Shown one piece after another: positions 16,708 to 26,575 of a DNA stretch of 64,000 bases. This stretch comes from an uncultured Bacteroidia bacterium (GTDB taxonomy: Bacteria > Bacteroidota > Bacteroidia > Bacteroidales > UBA932), in contig CACWOH010000011.1 of the NCBI GenBank assembly GCA_902762435.1, positions 1 to 64,000 of the forward strand. The letters run 5' to 3'. Made by a program: the position numbers and the translations under genes. Each line of letters begins with the position of its first letter. The first letter of the stretch is position 1. The notes below the pieces were generated by a model that did not search any database, was not told where the DNA came from, and saw only the letters and a program-made list of their open reading frames with translations.

Positions 16708-17578
16708 CGACGGTGCTTTGGCAGAGCCGGGCCGCCGCCTCGTCCGGCAGGCAGTCCAACTGGTAACAGGGAGTCTGCATCGCGATCGCGGCGATGGTGG
16801 CGTGCTGGGCGTCGGCGAGCGCCCGGATGGGGCGGAAGCCCGAGCAGGACGACATCACGGACGCATAAGCCTGCGGGAGGCTCAGCCGCGCGATTTCGTT
16901 TTTGGGAGCCTGGCGGAGCCGGACGATGGCCCCGACGGGCGCGTCTTCGTTCTTGTAGCAGGGGGTCTTGCCGCTCCAGGGGGTGCCGAACACCCGCACC
17001 ACGCCGTCCACGATGCGGAGCACCGGATTGTCGTCGTTGAGCAGGGAAGTGCCGTCCAGGTACTTGAGCCACAGGGAACTGTGGGTGCTCTTGCCGGTGC
17101 CGCTGCGCCCCAGGAACAGGAAGCCGCGGCCGCCCCGGGTAACGACGGAGGCGTGCATCTCCAGCGCATCGAAGCGGGCCGACGCGAAGGCGAACAGCAG
17201 CATCAGGGCGTTGTTCACGGCGAATTCCCGTGCGGAGGTTCCGCCTTCCGCGAAGAGCCTGCCCGCGCGGAATCCTTCGTCGAAGACGAGCCGTCCGCAG
17301 ACCGGCGCACCGGCCACGGGGGCGAATTCCGTCATCCAGCCTTCCGCGCAGCGGTATAGGTTCACCACGGGCTCGCCCGCTTCCGCCTTCGGAAGATATA
17401 CGGGCTCGAAGGGGCCTTCGGGCGCCGCGTCCGTCAGGGACAGGGCGAACAGCAGGTCCCCGTCCGGTCCGGGGGTCTCGAACGGGGTGTAATTCGTCAG
17501 CCGCCCGTCAAAGGGATGTCCCTCGGGAAGCTGCAGGGAGAAAACCAGCCCTGCGACGCGGTAGAATCGGGTTTCCAT
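16700..17578 (-). CDS. HprK/PEPCK-fold kinase-like protein
   Basis: A 292-residue protein. The C-terminal half has the HPr kinase/PEP carboxykinase fold: EMHASVV, Walker A GRSGTGKST at 157-165, LLNDDNPVLR as the Walker B-like Asp motif, and FGTPWSGK. The N-terminal ~130 residues lack a known domain. Homologues in lasso-peptide clusters phosphorylate the precursor; other members are uncharacterised. Its neighbours (S26-type peptidase, PqqD-like, ABC exporter) favour a peptide or small-molecule modification role over carbon catabolite control. The HPr kinase signature with the usual N-terminal domain is absent. Confidence 0.82.
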   Translation of the reverse strand: METRFYRVAGLVFSLQLPEGHPFDGRLTNYTPFETPGPDGDLLFALSLTDAAPEGPFEPVYLPKAEAGEPVVNLYRCAEGWMTEFAPVAGAPVCGRLVFDEGFRAGRLFAEGGTSAREFAVNNALMLLFAFASARFDALEMHASVVTRGGRGFLFLGRSGTGKSTHSSLWLKYLDGTSLLNDDNPVLRIVDGVVRVFGTPWSGKTPCYKNEDAPVGAIVRLRQAPKNEIARLSLPQAYASVMSSCSGFRPIRALADAQHATIAAIAMQTPCYQLDCLPDEAAARLCQSTVDG

Positions 17579-17581
17579 CGA

Positions 17582-19372
17582 TTATGAATCCAGTTTGAGC
17601 ACGGCCATGAATGCGCTCTGCGGCACCTGGACGGTGCCGATCTGCCGCATCCGCTTCTTGCCTTCCTTCTGTTTCTCGAGCAGCTTGCGCTTGCGGGTGA
17701 CGTCGCCGCCGTAGCACTTGGCAGTCACGTCCTTGCGCACCTGCTTGACCGTTTCGCGGGCGATAATCTTGGCGCCGATGGCGGCCTGGATGGGGATGTC
17801 GAACTGCTGGCGCGGGATCAGGTCCTTGAGCTTCTCGCACATCTTTCGGCCGAAGGTATAGGCGTTGTCCTCGTGGATCAGGGTGGAAAGCGCGTCGGCC
17901 GGCTCTCCGTTCAGGAGGATGTCGAGCTTGACGAGCCGGGCCGGACGATAGCCGGTAATGTGGTAATCGAACGAAGCATAGCCCTTGCTGATGGTCTTCA
18001 GCTTGTCATAGAAGTCGAAGACGATTTCGGACAGGGGCATGTCGTAGGTGAGTTCCACCCGGTCCGCGGTGATGTAGTGCTGGCTGACCAGCGTGCCGCG
18101 TCGGTCCAGGCAGAGCTTCATGATGGGGCCGAAGAATTCGGACTTGGAGATGATCTGCGCCCGGATGAAGGGCTCCTCGATGTGGTCGATGGTGCTTTGG
18201 GCCGGCAGCCCGGACGGGTTGTGCACGTCCAGGACCTCGCCCTGCGTCGTATAGACCTTGTAGGAGACGTTGGGAACCGTGGTGATCACGTCCATGTCGA
18301 ACTCGCGGAAGAGCCGTTCCTGAACGATCTCCAGGTGCAGCAGCCCGAGGAAACCGCAGCGGAAGCCGCTGCCCAGCGCGAGCGAACTTTCCGGTTCATA
18401 CACGAAGGATGCGTCGTTGAGCTGGAATTTCTCCAGCACGGCGCGCAGTTCCTCGAACTTGTCGGCCTGCACGGGATACATGCCCGCGAAGACCATCGGC
18501 TTGACCTCCTCGAAGCCGGCGATGGCCTCGGCGCAGGGCTTCGCCACGTGGGTGATGGTGTCGCCCACCTTGACCTCGGTGGCGCTCTTGATGCCGGTGA
18601 TCACGTAGCCCACGTCGCCGCAGCCGATCTCGCCGGTGGGGACGAGCTTCATCTTCAGGATGCCCACCTCTTCCACCTCGTAGTCCATCCCGGTGGCGAA
18701 GAACTTGACCTTGTCGCCCTTGCGGATGGAGCCGTTGAACACCTTGAAATAGGCGATCACGCCGCGGAAGGAGTTGAACACGGAGTCGAAGATGAGGGCC
18801 TGGAGCGGACCGTCCGGGTCGCCGTCGGGAGCGGGGATCCGCTCCACGATGGCGTCCAGGATGGGCGGCACGCCCTCGCCCGTGCGGGCCGAGACCTTGA
18901 AGACCTCCTCGGGCTTGCAGCCCAGCAGGTCGCAGATCTCGTCGGTGACCACGTCCACCTGCGCGGAGTCCATGTCGATCTTGTTGAGGACCGGGATGAT
19001 CTCCAGGCCGTGGTCGATGGCCATATAGAGGTTGGAGATCGTCTGTGCCTGGACGCCCTGCGAGGCGTCCACGACGAGCAGGGCCCCTTCGCAGGAGGCG
19101 ATGCTTCTCGAAACTTCATAGGAGAAGTCCACGTGGCCCGGGGTGTCGATGAGGTTGAGCCGATACGGCTCGCCCTTGTACTCGTGCACCATCTGGATCG
19201 CGTGGCTCTTGATCGTGATGCCCTTCTCCTTTTCCAGGTCCATGTCGTCCAGGACCTGGTTTTCCATATCGCGCGCACCGAGCGTCCGGGTGAGCTCCAG
19301 CAGGCGGTCCGCCAGGGTGCTCTTGCCGTGGTCGATGTGCGCGATGATGCAGAAGTTCCGGATGTTCTTCAT
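17582..19372 (-). CDS. lepA: Elongation factor 4 (LepA)
   Basis: A 596-residue translational GTPase with G1 [10 protein letters not shown]2 near [10 protein letters not shown]3 DTPGHVDF, G4 NKID, EF-G-like domains II, III and V, and the LepA-specific C-terminal domain ([23 protein letters not shown] at the end). EF4 assists ribosome assembly or back-translocation under stress. Length is normal. It is five bases from the transketolase gene upstream and three bases from the kinase-like gene downstream, so a housekeeping promoter drives the kinase/peptidase/ABC cassette. Confidence 0.98.
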   Translation of the reverse strand: MKNIRNFCIIAHIDHGKSTLADRLLELTRTLGARDMENQVLDDMDLEKEKGITIKSHAIQMVHEYKGEPYRLNLIDTPGHVDFSYEVSRSIASCEGALLVVDASQGVQAQTISNLYMAIDHGLEIIPVLNKIDMDSAQVDVVTDEICDLLGCKPEEVFKVSARTGEGVPPILDAIVERIPAPDGDPDGPLQALIFDSVFNSFRGVIAYFKVFNGSIRKGDKVKFFATGMDYEVEEVGILKMKLVPTGEIGCGDVGYVITGIKSATEVKVGDTITHVAKPCAEAIAGFEEVKPMVFAGMYPVQADKFEELRAVLEKFQLNDASFVYEPESSLALGSGFRCGFLGLLHLEIVQERLFREFDMDVITTVPNVSYKVYTTQGEVLDVHNPSGLPAQSTIDHIEEPFIRAQIISKSEFFGPIMKLCLDRRGTLVSQHYITADRVELTYDMPLSEIVFDFYDKLKTISKGYASFDYHITGYRPARLVKLDILLNGEPADALSTLIHEDNAYTFGRKMCEKLKDLIPRQQFDIPIQAAIGAKIIARETVKQVRKDVTAKCYGGDVTRKRKLLEKQKEGKKRMRQIGTVQVPQSAFMAVLKLDS

Positions 19373-19377
19373 CTGGC

Positions 19378-21399
19378 TCAGAAGAGCTTGTTCACCTGCG
19401 CGTAAACGTTCTCCGCGGTGTAGCCGAGCTTCTCGTCAAGCACCTTGTAGGGGGCGGAGAAGCCGAAGGACTCGAGTCCCCACACCGTGCCTTCCGCCTC
19501 GGGGACGAGTCCCTGCAGCGTGACGGGCAGGCCGGCGGTCATGCCGAACTTCTTCACGCCGGCGGGCAGCACGCTCTGCTGGTATTCCTTGCTCTGCTGG
19601 CGGAACAGGCCCTCGGACGGCACGCTGACCACGCGGACCTTCTTGCCGTCGGCGCGGAGCAGCTGGGCGCCGGCCTCCAGGGTGGAGACTTCGGAGCCGG
19701 AAGCCACGAGGATGACGTCGGGATCGGCGTCGGAGCCGGCCACGATGTAGCCGCCCTTCGCCACCTGGGAGTAGTCGTTGCCCTCGGGCAGGTTGGCGAT
19801 GTTCTGGCGGGACAGGATGAGGGCCGTCGGGGTGGCGGTGTTGGCCATTGCGAGCGCCCAGGCCTCGGTGGTCTCCTTGGCGTCTGCGGGGCGCAGCACC
19901 AGCATGGAGTTCTTGCCGTGGTGGTTCTTCAGCTTCTCCATCAGGCGGATCTGGGCTTCCTGCTCCACGGGCTCGTGGGTCGGGCCGTCCTCACCCACGC
20001 GGAATGCGTCGTGGGTCCAGATGAACTTGACGGGGAGTTCCATCAGCGCGGCCATGCGGACGGCCGGCTTCATGTAGTCGGAGAACACGAAGAAGGTGCC
20101 GCAGGCGGGGATGACGCCGCCGTGCAGGGCCATGCCGATGCAGCAGCAGGCCATCGTGAGCTCGGCGACGCCGGCCTGGAAGAAGGCGCCGGAGAAGTCG
20201 CCGGCCTGGAAGGCGTGGGTCTTCTTCAGGAAGCCGTCGGTCTTGTCGGAGTTGGACAGGTCGGCGGAGGCGCAGATCATGTTGGGCACCTGCTCGGCCA
20301 GCAGGCCCAGGCAGGCGGCGCTGGCGGAACGGGTGGCGTCGTGGTCCTTCTGGACGCACTTGCTCCAGTCGATCTCGGGGGCAGCGTTGCTGAACCAGCC
20401 GGCCAGTTGGACGGCCTTCTCGGGGTTGGCGTTGGCCCAGGCCTTCTCCTCGGTATAGCGGGCGGCCACGATCTGCTTCAGTTCCTCGGCGCGGTTCGCA
20501 TAGAGTTCCTTCACGTCATCGAAGATCACGAAGGGGTTCTCCGGGTCGCCGCCCAGGTTCCTGACGGTATTCTTGTAGGCGTCGCCGCCCAGGGGGGCGC
20601 CGTGCGTCTTGCAGTTGCGCTCGTAGCTGGAGCCGTCCTCCTTGAGGGCGCCCTTGCCCATGATGCACTTGCCGATGATGAGGGCGGGCTTGCCGACCAC
20701 CTTCTTGGCCTTCTCGATGGCCTTGCGGATCTGTGCGGCGTCGTTGCCGTTGATCTCGAAGACCTCCCAGCCGAGGGCGCGGTACTTGGCGGCCGTGTCT
20801 TCATTCATCACGACCTTGGTCTCCGTAGAGAGCTGGATGTCGTTGGAATCGTAGAACATGACGAGGTTGTCCAGGCCGAGGGTGCCGGCGATGCGGGCAG
20901 CGCCCTGGGAGATCTCCTCCTGCACGCCGCCGTCGGAGATGTACGCATAGACGGTCTCCTTCGCGAAGGTCGGGTTGCCGGTGCGGGCGGCGAGGAACTT
21001 GGCGGCGATGGCGGCGCCCACCGCGTAGGCGTGGCCCTGGCCGAGGGGTCCGGAGGTGTTCTCGATGCCGCGGGCGATGTCGAACTCGGGGTGACCCGTG
21101 GTGGGGGAGCCCCACTGGCGCAGGTTGGCGAGCTCGTCCAGGGTGTACTTGCCGATGAGGCAGAGCTGGCTGTAGAGCATCGGAGCCATATGGCCGGGAT
21201 CGAGGAAGAAGCGGTCGCGGCCCGCCCAGGTGGGATTCTCGGGATCGTAGGTCAGGTACTCGCTGTAGAGCACGTTGATGAAGTCGGCCCCGCCCATGGC
21301 GCCGCCCGGATGCCCGGACTTGGCCTTTTCGACTGCGGAAGCGGCGAGGATGCGGATGTTATCGGCCGCATGATTGAGAACGCTGATAGGATTTGCCAT
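19378..21399 (-). CDS. tkt: Transketolase
   Basis: A 673-residue thiamine-diphosphate enzyme of the pentose phosphate pathway. Visible landmarks are [18 protein letters not shown] (substrate/ThDP-binding His), [18 protein letters not shown], the Mg/ThDP motif around [33 protein letters not shown] (GDG-NNN type), and in the Pyr domain the segment [19 protein letters not shown] and [19 protein letters not shown]. It opens a tight minus-strand operon with lepA. A -7 element (21437-21444) lies about 37 bases upstream. Confidence 0.97.
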   Translation of the reverse strand: MANPISVLNHAADNIRILAASAVEKAKSGHPGGAMGGADFINVLYSEYLTYDPENPTWAGRDRFFLDPGHMAPMLYSQLCLIGKYTLDELANLRQWGSPTTGHPEFDIARGIENTSGPLGQGHAYAVGAAIAAKFLAARTGNPTFAKETVYAYISDGGVQEEISQGAARIAGTLGLDNLVMFYDSNDIQLSTETKVVMNEDTAAKYRALGWEVFEINGNDAAQIRKAIEKAKKVVGKPALIIGKCIMGKGALKEDGSSYERNCKTHGAPLGGDAYKNTVRNLGGDPENPFVIFDDVKELYANRAEELKQIVAARYTEEKAWANANPEKAVQLAGWFSNAAPEIDWSKCVQKDHDATRSASAACLGLLAEQVPNMICASADLSNSDKTDGFLKKTHAFQAGDFSGAFFQAGVAELTMACCCIGMALHGGVIPACGTFFVFSDYMKPAVRMAALMELPVKFIWTHDAFRVGEDGPTHEPVEQEAQIRLMEKLKNHHGKNSMLVLRPADAKETTEAWALAMANTATPTALILSRQNIANLPEGNDYSQVAKGGYIVAGSDADPDVILVASGSEVSTLEAGAQLLRADGKKVRVVSVPSEGLFRQQSKEYQQSVLPAGVKKFGMTAGLPVTLQGLVPEAEGTVWGLESFGFSAPYKVLDEKLGYTAENVYAQVNKLF

Positions 21400-21436
21400 G
21401 TTACGTATGTTTTTGATTGATTATTTCCGAATCGTA

Positions 21437-21444
21437 CAAAGTTA
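21437..21444 (-). promoter_or_regulatory. -7 element of the tkt-lepA operon
   Basis: TAACTTTG on the minus strand matches TAnnTTTG. It is in the 57-base gap between the methyltransferase gene and tkt and is the only clear promoter seen for the seven-gene operon that runs down to 13926. Confidence 0.6.
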
Positions 21445-21456
21445 ACAAATTATTCA

Positions 21457-22356
21457 TTACCGTGTCATCCGTACTACGATCGACAGCGGGAGCGCCTTGC
21501 CGAAACGGTCGCCGAGCGCGAGCTCGCCGCTCTCGAGGCCCACCGTGTGCATCGCCTGCCGCACCAGTGTCTCGCCCAGCAGGGCGGAATAGCCGTTGGA
21601 GTAGAGGTTCAGCACCAGGAAGGCGTCCTGTGGGGCGAGGATCTCCCCCACGGTGCGCAGCATCTCGAACAGGCATTCGTCCAGTTTCCATTTCTCCCCG
21701 TCCGGGCCGTGCCCGTAGGCGGGCGGGTCGAGGATGATGCCGTCGTAGCGGTTGCCGCGGCGGGCCTCCCGCCGGGCGAATTTCATGGCGTCTTCCACCA
21801 CCCAGCGGATGCCGTCCAGGCCGCTGTGCTCCATGTTCCCGCGGGCCCAGGTGACCACCTGGCGCACGGAGTCGAGGTGCGTGAGCTCGGCCCCGGCGGC
21901 GCGGGCCGCCAGCGAGGCGGCGCCGGTGTAGGCAAAGAGATTCAGCACCTTCGGGGTGCGTCCGGATGCGGCGAGCGCGCGGGTCCGCCGCCAGATCCAG
22001 TCCCAGTTGGGTGCCTGCTCCGGGAACACGCCCACGTGCTTGAACGACGTGAGTCCGAGCCGCAGGTCCATCTTCAGCCCGTCGGGGTTGGCATAGCGGA
22101 TCCACCACTGGTCGTCCATCTTCTTCAGGCGGTTCCAGGTGCCGCTGTCCTCCTTGCCGGCCTTGCCGAAGCCGGCCCCGGGGGTGAAGGTCGTGTGCGC
22201 GAGCCGCCGCCACTCCGCATCCGGCAGTGACTTGTTCCACAAGGCCTTGGGCTCGGGACGTGCGAGCACGTAGGAGCCGAAGCGCTCCAGTTTCTCGCCC
22301 GCGCCGCTGTCGAGGAGTTCGTAGTCTTTCCAGAGGGAGGAGGGGAATTCTGCCAT
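21457..22356 (-). CDS. Class I SAM-dependent methyltransferase, RlmI/RlmK-like
   Basis: A 299-residue methyltransferase with an RlmI-type core: motif I VLNLFAYTGAASLAAR, acidic loop THLDSVRQVVTWAR, and catalytic motif IV DPPAYGHGPDG. These proteins methylate 23S rRNA (m5C or m7G types). It lacks the N-terminal PUA domain seen in RlmI, so the actual site is uncertain. It is seven bases downstream of the DUF2723 gene and likely co-transcribed with it. Confidence 0.85.
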   Translation of the reverse strand: MAEFPSSLWKDYELLDSGAGEKLERFGSYVLARPEPKALWNKSLPDAEWRRLAHTTFTPGAGFGKAGKEDSGTWNRLKKMDDQWWIRYANPDGLKMDLRLGLTSFKHVGVFPEQAPNWDWIWRRTRALAASGRTPKVLNLFAYTGAASLAARAAGAELTHLDSVRQVVTWARGNMEHSGLDGIRWVVEDAMKFARREARRGNRYDGIILDPPAYGHGPDGEKWKLDECLFEMLRTVGEILAPQDAFLVLNLYSNGYSALLGETLVRQAMHTVGLESGELALGDRFGKALPLSIVVRMTR

Positions 22357-22363
22357 ATGCGCT

Positions 22364-25300
22364 TTATTTCGAGGCTGCGGCGTCGGCCGCGTCCAGCAGG
22401 CCGGTCAGCGAGTCTGTGAGCTGCTTGGAAAGCTCCCCGTCCCCGCCCTGCTTCATCACGTCGGCGAGGAAGTAGATGTACTGGCCCACCAGCTCGAACT
22501 CGTCGGGCGCCCAGTCATAGAACTCGATGTAGAACTTGGCGCTCTTCAGCAGTTCGGTTCCCATCTCGGCGGCCAGCGCCCGCGCCTTGTCGGGCTGTCC
22601 GAGCAGGTAGTAGTCCTCCACCAGGGAGATGACCATGTAGTCGTTGCCCGAGAAGCCCAGCGGTACGGTTTCCAGCGGATAGTGCTTCATCACCTCGCAG
22701 CACTTGTCCACCATCTCCAGCGCGCGGCCGTTCTCGCCGGCCTTCATGAAGGCGTCGGCGCAGGTCACGAACAGGCCCCGGACGGACATCACGCCGAGGT
22801 GCGTGTACATGTTCTGGTAGTCGATGAAGTAGTCGTCCCGCGCGAGGTCGTCCCAGCGGTACGACTTCGTCATCCTGTCATACAGTTCGTCCGTGTCCAC
22901 GAAGCCCGCCACGGAAGTGGTGGTCTTGTTCTTGATGGGCACGAACTTGAAGGAGTAGCCGCAGAACTCGAGGTACTCCTTGATGCCGACGTTCAGGTCG
23001 CCGCCCATGTTCAGCAGGTGCAGCGGACGGTCCCACTGGTAACCCGCCAGCAGGTCCAGCAGGAAGAGCTCGGGCTTGCTGAGGTAGTCCTTGTCCTTGG
23101 AGATGGTGAACACGATGGAATCGGGCACCTGGTCCGCGAACTTCTCGTCCACGATGCCGTACTTGAAGACGTTCTCCCGGTTGACCGGGATCACGATCTT
23201 GCGCGAGGCGATGTAGTCCACCTTGCGGCCGCTCGTCATCGGGGCCTTGACCTGCGGGTGCTTGAAGAGCATCATCACGTCGGAGATGGACATCTCCTCC
23301 TCCTGCGTGTCGTAGATGGGGATCCACTCGTTGGTGCCGTACAGGTACTGCTCCGGCCCCACGGTCAGCGGCAGCGGGGCGGATTCGTTGACCGCCCACT
23401 TCATCTGGTCGATGTGCCAGTCCGTGCCCAGCAGCGAGGTGTTGCAGATGCGCACGTCCGTGCGGACGTCCTCGACCTCCTGGGCGTACCAGAGCGGGAA
23501 GGTGTCGTTGTCGCCGTGTGTGATGAGGATGCCGTTCTCGCCTACGGATTCCAGGTAGTTGCGCGCCATCTCCACCGCGGTGCGGCGGTTGGACCGGTCG
23601 TGGTCGTCCCAGTTCTGCGCGGCCATCAGCACCGGCGCGCACAGGCAGCCCGCGGTCAGCAGGCCGGCGGTCAGCGCGCCGCCGCGGCCCTTGCGGGACG
23701 CTTCGATCCAGCTGTACAGCGCCGCGACGGCCAGTCCCGCCCACGCGCTGAAGAAATAGAACGATCCCGCATACGCGTAGTCACGCTCGCGCACCTGGAA
23801 GGGCGGCTGGTTGAGGTAGAGCACGACGGCGATGCCGGTCATGAAGAACATCATGAAGGTCAGCCAGCAGCCGCGCCGGTCGCGGTCGAACTGGAAGAAC
23901 AGGCCCAGCAGGCCCAGCAGCAGGGGCAGGAAGAAATAGTGGTTCTTGCCCTTGTCTTCCGCCAGCACGGCGGGTGCGTCGGACTGGTCGCCCAGGCGCA
24001 GCCGGTCGATGAAGCCGACGCCGCTCTCCCAGTTGCCGTGGAAGACGTTTCCCGGCGAGGGGGAGTGCACCTGGTTCTGGCGCCCGACGAAGTTCCACAT
24101 GAAGTAGCGCCAGTACATCCAGTTCAGCTGGTAGTCGAAGAAATAGAGCAGGTTGGCGCCCATCGAGGGTTTGCGAGCCGTGGCGCCGGCTACCTTGCGG
24201 CCCTTGCCGCCCGTGTAGCCTTCGTAGAAGTCCTCGTAGCTCCCGTCGGGGCTGGTGCTCCACATGCGGGGGAACAGCATCTTCCCGGTGGACTTGTACT
24301 TGGCGTCGATCGGGCCCTCCACTTTCTTGTATTTCCCGTCCAGCGGAGCCCAGTAGCTCGTGGTCTTGAGTTCATACGGGGCACCGTAGTACTGTCCGTA
24401 GAGCAGCGGCGTGCTGCCGTACTGCTCGCGGCCCAGGTAGCGGACCAGCGTGAAGGCGTTGTCCGGCTGGTATTCGTTGGTCGGCGTCTTGGCGCAGGAA
24501 CGGATGATGTCGATGCTGAACACGGAGAAGCCGATGATGATCGTCGTCAGGCACAGCAGGGCGGTGTTCAGGAACACCTTTTCCTTCTTCAGCGTGCGGT
24601 ACAGCCCCCAGAAGCACAGGCCCAGCAGGGCGGCCAGGAAGAAGGCGGCGCCGCTGTTGTACGGCAGCCCGAGCACGTTCACGAAGAAGAGGTCGCAGTA
24701 GGCCGCCAGCTTGGGCAGCCAGGGGATGAACAGGAAGACGATCAGGCCCAGGATCAGCGCGCCGACCAGCAGGATTTTGACCAGTTCCCAGAAAGTGAAG
24801 GGGCGGTCCTCCCGCTGCCGGTAATAATACATGAACACGAGGGCCGGGATGGCGAGCAGGTTGAGCAGGTGCACGCCGATGCTGAGGCCCATCAGGAAGG
24901 CGATCAGCACGATCCAGCGGAGGGCGTGCGGCTCGTCGGCGCGGTCATACCACACCGTCATCAGCCAGAACACCGCGGCGGTGAACAGCGAGGACATCGC
25001 ATACACCTCTCCCTCCACGGCGGAGAACCAGAAGGTGTCCGAGAAGGCGTACACCAGCGCTCCCACGAGGCCGGAGCCGCAGATGGCGAGCGCCTGGCCG
25101 GCGGAATACGTGCCGGCGGCGGGGCGTATCAGGCGCTTGGCGAGCCAGACGACGGTCAGGTACAGGAACAGGATCGTCAGGCCGGAGCACAGGGCGCTCA
25201 GCGCGTTGACCAGGACGGCCGCGTGCATGTTGTCCCCGAACAGGGTGAAGAAACGGGCGATCAGCTGGAACAGCGGGTTTCCCGGGGGGTGTCCGACTTC

Positions 25301-25444
25301 AAGTTTATAGGATGAGGCGATGAACTCGCCGCAGTCCCAGTAGGATGCGGAGGGCTCGAGGGTCAGCAGATAGGTGACGGTCGAGACCACGAAGGCGAGC
25401 GCCGCACAGATCCGGTTCCACAGGGTGAATTTCTTCTCGTTCAT
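22364..25444 (-). CDS. DUF2723 protein, O-glycosyltransferase-like
   Basis: A 1026-residue multi-spanning protein. The first ~600 residues have about 12-13 hydrophobic helices and the DUF2723/GT-C pattern: the first periplasmic loop SYWDCGEFIASSYKL contains the acidic residues expected at the active site, and the following GHPPGNPLFQ block is typical. The C-terminal soluble part (about 620-1026) includes ARNYLESVGENGILITHGDNDTFPLWYAQE (here cut: ITHGDNDTFPLWY), the signature of the family, and a helical end that may be TPR-like. GT-C proteins use polyprenyl-linked sugars, so this is a candidate for protein O-glycosylation; the donor is unknown. Confidence 0.85.
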   Translation of the reverse strand: MNEKKFTLWNRICAALAFVVSTVTYLLTLEPSASYWDCGEFIASSYKLEVGHPPGNPLFQLIARFFTLFGDNMHAAVLVNALSALCSGLTILFLYLTVVWLAKRLIRPAAGTYSAGQALAICGSGLVGALVYAFSDTFWFSAVEGEVYAMSSLFTAAVFWLMTVWYDRADEPHALRWIVLIAFLMGLSIGVHLLNLLAIPALVFMYYYRQREDRPFTFWELVKILLVGALILGLIVFLFIPWLPKLAAYCDLFFVNVLGLPYNSGAAFFLAALLGLCFWGLYRTLKKEKVFLNTALLCLTTIIIGFSVFSIDIIRSCAKTPTNEYQPDNAFTLVRYLGREQYGSTPLLYGQYYGAPYELKTTSYWAPLDGKYKKVEGPIDAKYKSTGKMLFPRMWSTSPDGSYEDFYEGYTGGKGRKVAGATARKPSMGANLLYFFDYQLNWMYWRYFMWNFVGRQNQVHSPSPGNVFHGNWESGVGFIDRLRLGDQSDAPAVLAEDKGKNHYFFLPLLLGLLGLFFQFDRDRRGCWLTFMMFFMTGIAVVLYLNQPPFQVRERDYAYAGSFYFFSAWAGLAVAALYSWIEASRKGRGGALTAGLLTAGCLCAPVLMAAQNWDDHDRSNRRTAVEMARNYLESVGENGILITHGDNDTFPLWYAQEVEDVRTDVRICNTSLLGTDWHIDQMKWAVNESAPLPLTVGPEQYLYGTNEWIPIYDTQEEEMSISDVMMLFKHPQVKAPMTSGRKVDYIASRKIVIPVNRENVFKYGIVDEKFADQVPDSIVFTISKDKDYLSKPELFLLDLLAGYQWDRPLHLLNMGGDLNVGIKEYLEFCGYSFKFVPIKNKTTTSVAGFVDTDELYDRMTKSYRWDDLARDDYFIDYQNMYTHLGVMSVRGLFVTCADAFMKAGENGRALEMVDKCCEVMKHYPLETVPLGFSGNDYMVISLVEDYYLLGQPDKARALAAEMGTELLKSAKFYIEFYDWAPDEFELVGQYIYFLADVMKQGGDGELSKQLTDSLTGLLDAADAAASK

Positions 25445-25450
25445 AACCTA

Positions 25451-25458
25451 CAAAGGTA
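25451..25458 (-). promoter_or_regulatory. -7 element of DUF2723 gene
   Basis: TACCTTTG on the minus strand matches TAnnTTTG, six bases before the ATG at 25444; leaderless mRNA predicted. It is divergent from 25473-25480, 14 bases away. Confidence 0.65.
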
Positions 25459-25472
25459 CAATTAAAAATCCT

Positions 25473-25480
25473 TATCTTTG
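25473..25480 (+). promoter_or_regulatory. -7 element of SUI1 gene
   Basis: TATCTTTG matches TAnnTTTG, 15 bases before the ATG at 25496. Confidence 0.65.
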
Positions 25481-25495
25481 CAAAAATTATCCCAG

Positions 25496-25843
25496 ATGGC
25501 ACAACAGGACTGGAAAAGCAGGCTCGGGGTCGTGTACTCCACGAATCCCGATTTCCAATACGAAACCGCACAGCAGCAGGCGGAAGCGGAAACGCTCCCG
25601 CCGGAGAAGCAGCGCCTGGTCGTCCGCATCGACCGGCGCCGCCGCGCCGGCAAGCAGGTCACGCTCGTGGAGGGCTTCACCGGCCGCAGCGAGGACCTTG
25701 CCGCCCTGGCCCGCACGCTGAAGACGCGCTGCGGCGTGGGCGGGTCCGCCTCCGACGGGGAAATCCTCATCCAGGGGGACCTCCGCGACAAGGTCGTCGC
25801 CCTGCTTACCTCCCTGGGTTACAACGCCAAACGGGGCAACTGA
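25496..25843 (+). CDS. SUI1/eIF1-like translation factor (YciH type)
   Basis: A 115-residue protein. Residues about 38-112 match the SUI1 domain: LVVRIDRRRRAGKQVTLVEGF, LAALARTLKTRCGVGGS, GEILIQGDLRDKVVALL, LGYNAKRGN. Bacterial YciH-type proteins can influence start-codon fidelity. The N-terminal region with RLGVVYSTNPDFQY is typical of the bacterial group. Met 25496 is chosen because the longer TTG start at 25478 lies inside the promoter element. Interesting in a genome where many mRNAs seem to lack leaders, since eIF1-like factors act at initiation (inference). Confidence 0.92.
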   Translation: MAQQDWKSRLGVVYSTNPDFQYETAQQQAEAETLPPEKQRLVVRIDRRRRAGKQVTLVEGFTGRSEDLAALARTLKTRCGVGGSASDGEILIQGDLRDKVVALLTSLGYNAKRGN

Positions 25844-25849
25844 CGGGTC

Positions 25850-26560
25850 ATGGCCGGAGAACTGTTCAGGCAGGGTACGCTGGAGATGTCCGCCACCCCC
25901 GTCGGGGATCCGGCGGCCGCGGCGGCGTGGGGAGAGATCCTGTCCAACCAGATCCTCGCCGTGCTTGCAGTCGGGCTGCTGGTCGTCTCCCTGCCCGATT
26001 TCTTCCGGCTCCTGCCGGACCTGCTTTTCAGCTTCGACCGCACGCGGGGCGCCGCCGCGCTGGAGCACAGCGTCGGACAGGCCCGCACGCGCAACCTCAT
26101 CGCCCTCTGCTGCGTCCTTCCCTTCTGCCTGATGGCAGACCGCTACGCCCTTTGGCGCCCGAGCCTCTGGCAGGCGGTCCCCGCCGCCTGGAGCGCCCCG
26201 GCCGCCCTCGCCGGCATGGCCGCCTTCCTGCTGGTCCGCGAGTTCTTCTTCCTGGTCGCCCGGCCGCGCCGGCTCGGGAAGGAAGAATCGGACACCCTGC
26301 ACCACGCTCCCTACAATTTCTTCATCCTGCTGACCCTGCTGATGCTCAGTTCCGTAGGTATCCTGACCCTGGTGCACGCCGGCGAGGGTTTCATCCGCAC
26401 CCTCCTGCTCTGGGAAACGGCGGTCGTCTGGCTGCTCGCCATCCTCCGTTCCGGTCAATTTTTGAGTACCTTTTGCAACGTTTTTTCCACTTTTTTGTAT
26501 CTTTGCGCCCTTGAAATGATACCGGCCGCCCTGATGGTGGGCGCCCACCTGTTTATCTGA
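25850..26560 (+). CDS. DUF4271 membrane protein
   Basis: A 236-residue membrane protein with about six hydrophobic segments (35-55, 85-105, 115-140, 155-180, 190-205, 215-235). It matches DUF4271, a Bacteroidota-restricted family found next to uroporphyrinogen-III synthase, as here. No function is known. The last third of the gene contains an unusually AT-rich tract (26455-26512) that carries the promoter for hemD; its codons encode the final TM segments (GQFLSTFCNVFSTFLYL). Confidence 0.85.
   Translation: MAGELFRQGTLEMSATPVGDPAAAAAWGEILSNQILAVLAVGLLVVSLPDFFRLLPDLLFSFDRTRGAAALEHSVGQARTRNLIALCCVLPFCLMADRYALWRPSLWQAVPAAWSAPAALAGMAAFLLVREFFFLVARPRRLGKEESDTLHHAPYNFFILLTLLMLSSVGILTLVHAGEGFIRTLLLWETAVVWLLAILRSGQFLSTFCNVFSTFLYLCALEMIPAALMVGAHLFI
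26498..26505 (+). promoter_or_regulatory. -7 element of hemD, inside DUF4271 gene
   Basis: TATCTTTG matches TAnnTTTG; TTTTG at 26471-26475 is at the right distance for the -33 element. Both lie within the coding sequence of the upstream gene, 70 bases before the hemD start. Confidence 0.6.
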
Positions 26561-26575
26561 ACCGTTAGTAAGAGC

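Noticed and set aside
14364..17578. A complete lasso-peptide cluster
   Set aside because: No precursor, transglutaminase-like protease or asparagine-synthetase-like cyclase is present, so only an incomplete resemblance can be claimed.
22682..25315. An 877-codon plus-strand frame opposite the DUF2723 gene
   Set aside because: Shadow frame: no signal, TM or domain pattern and the reverse strand has a clear multi-TM protein.
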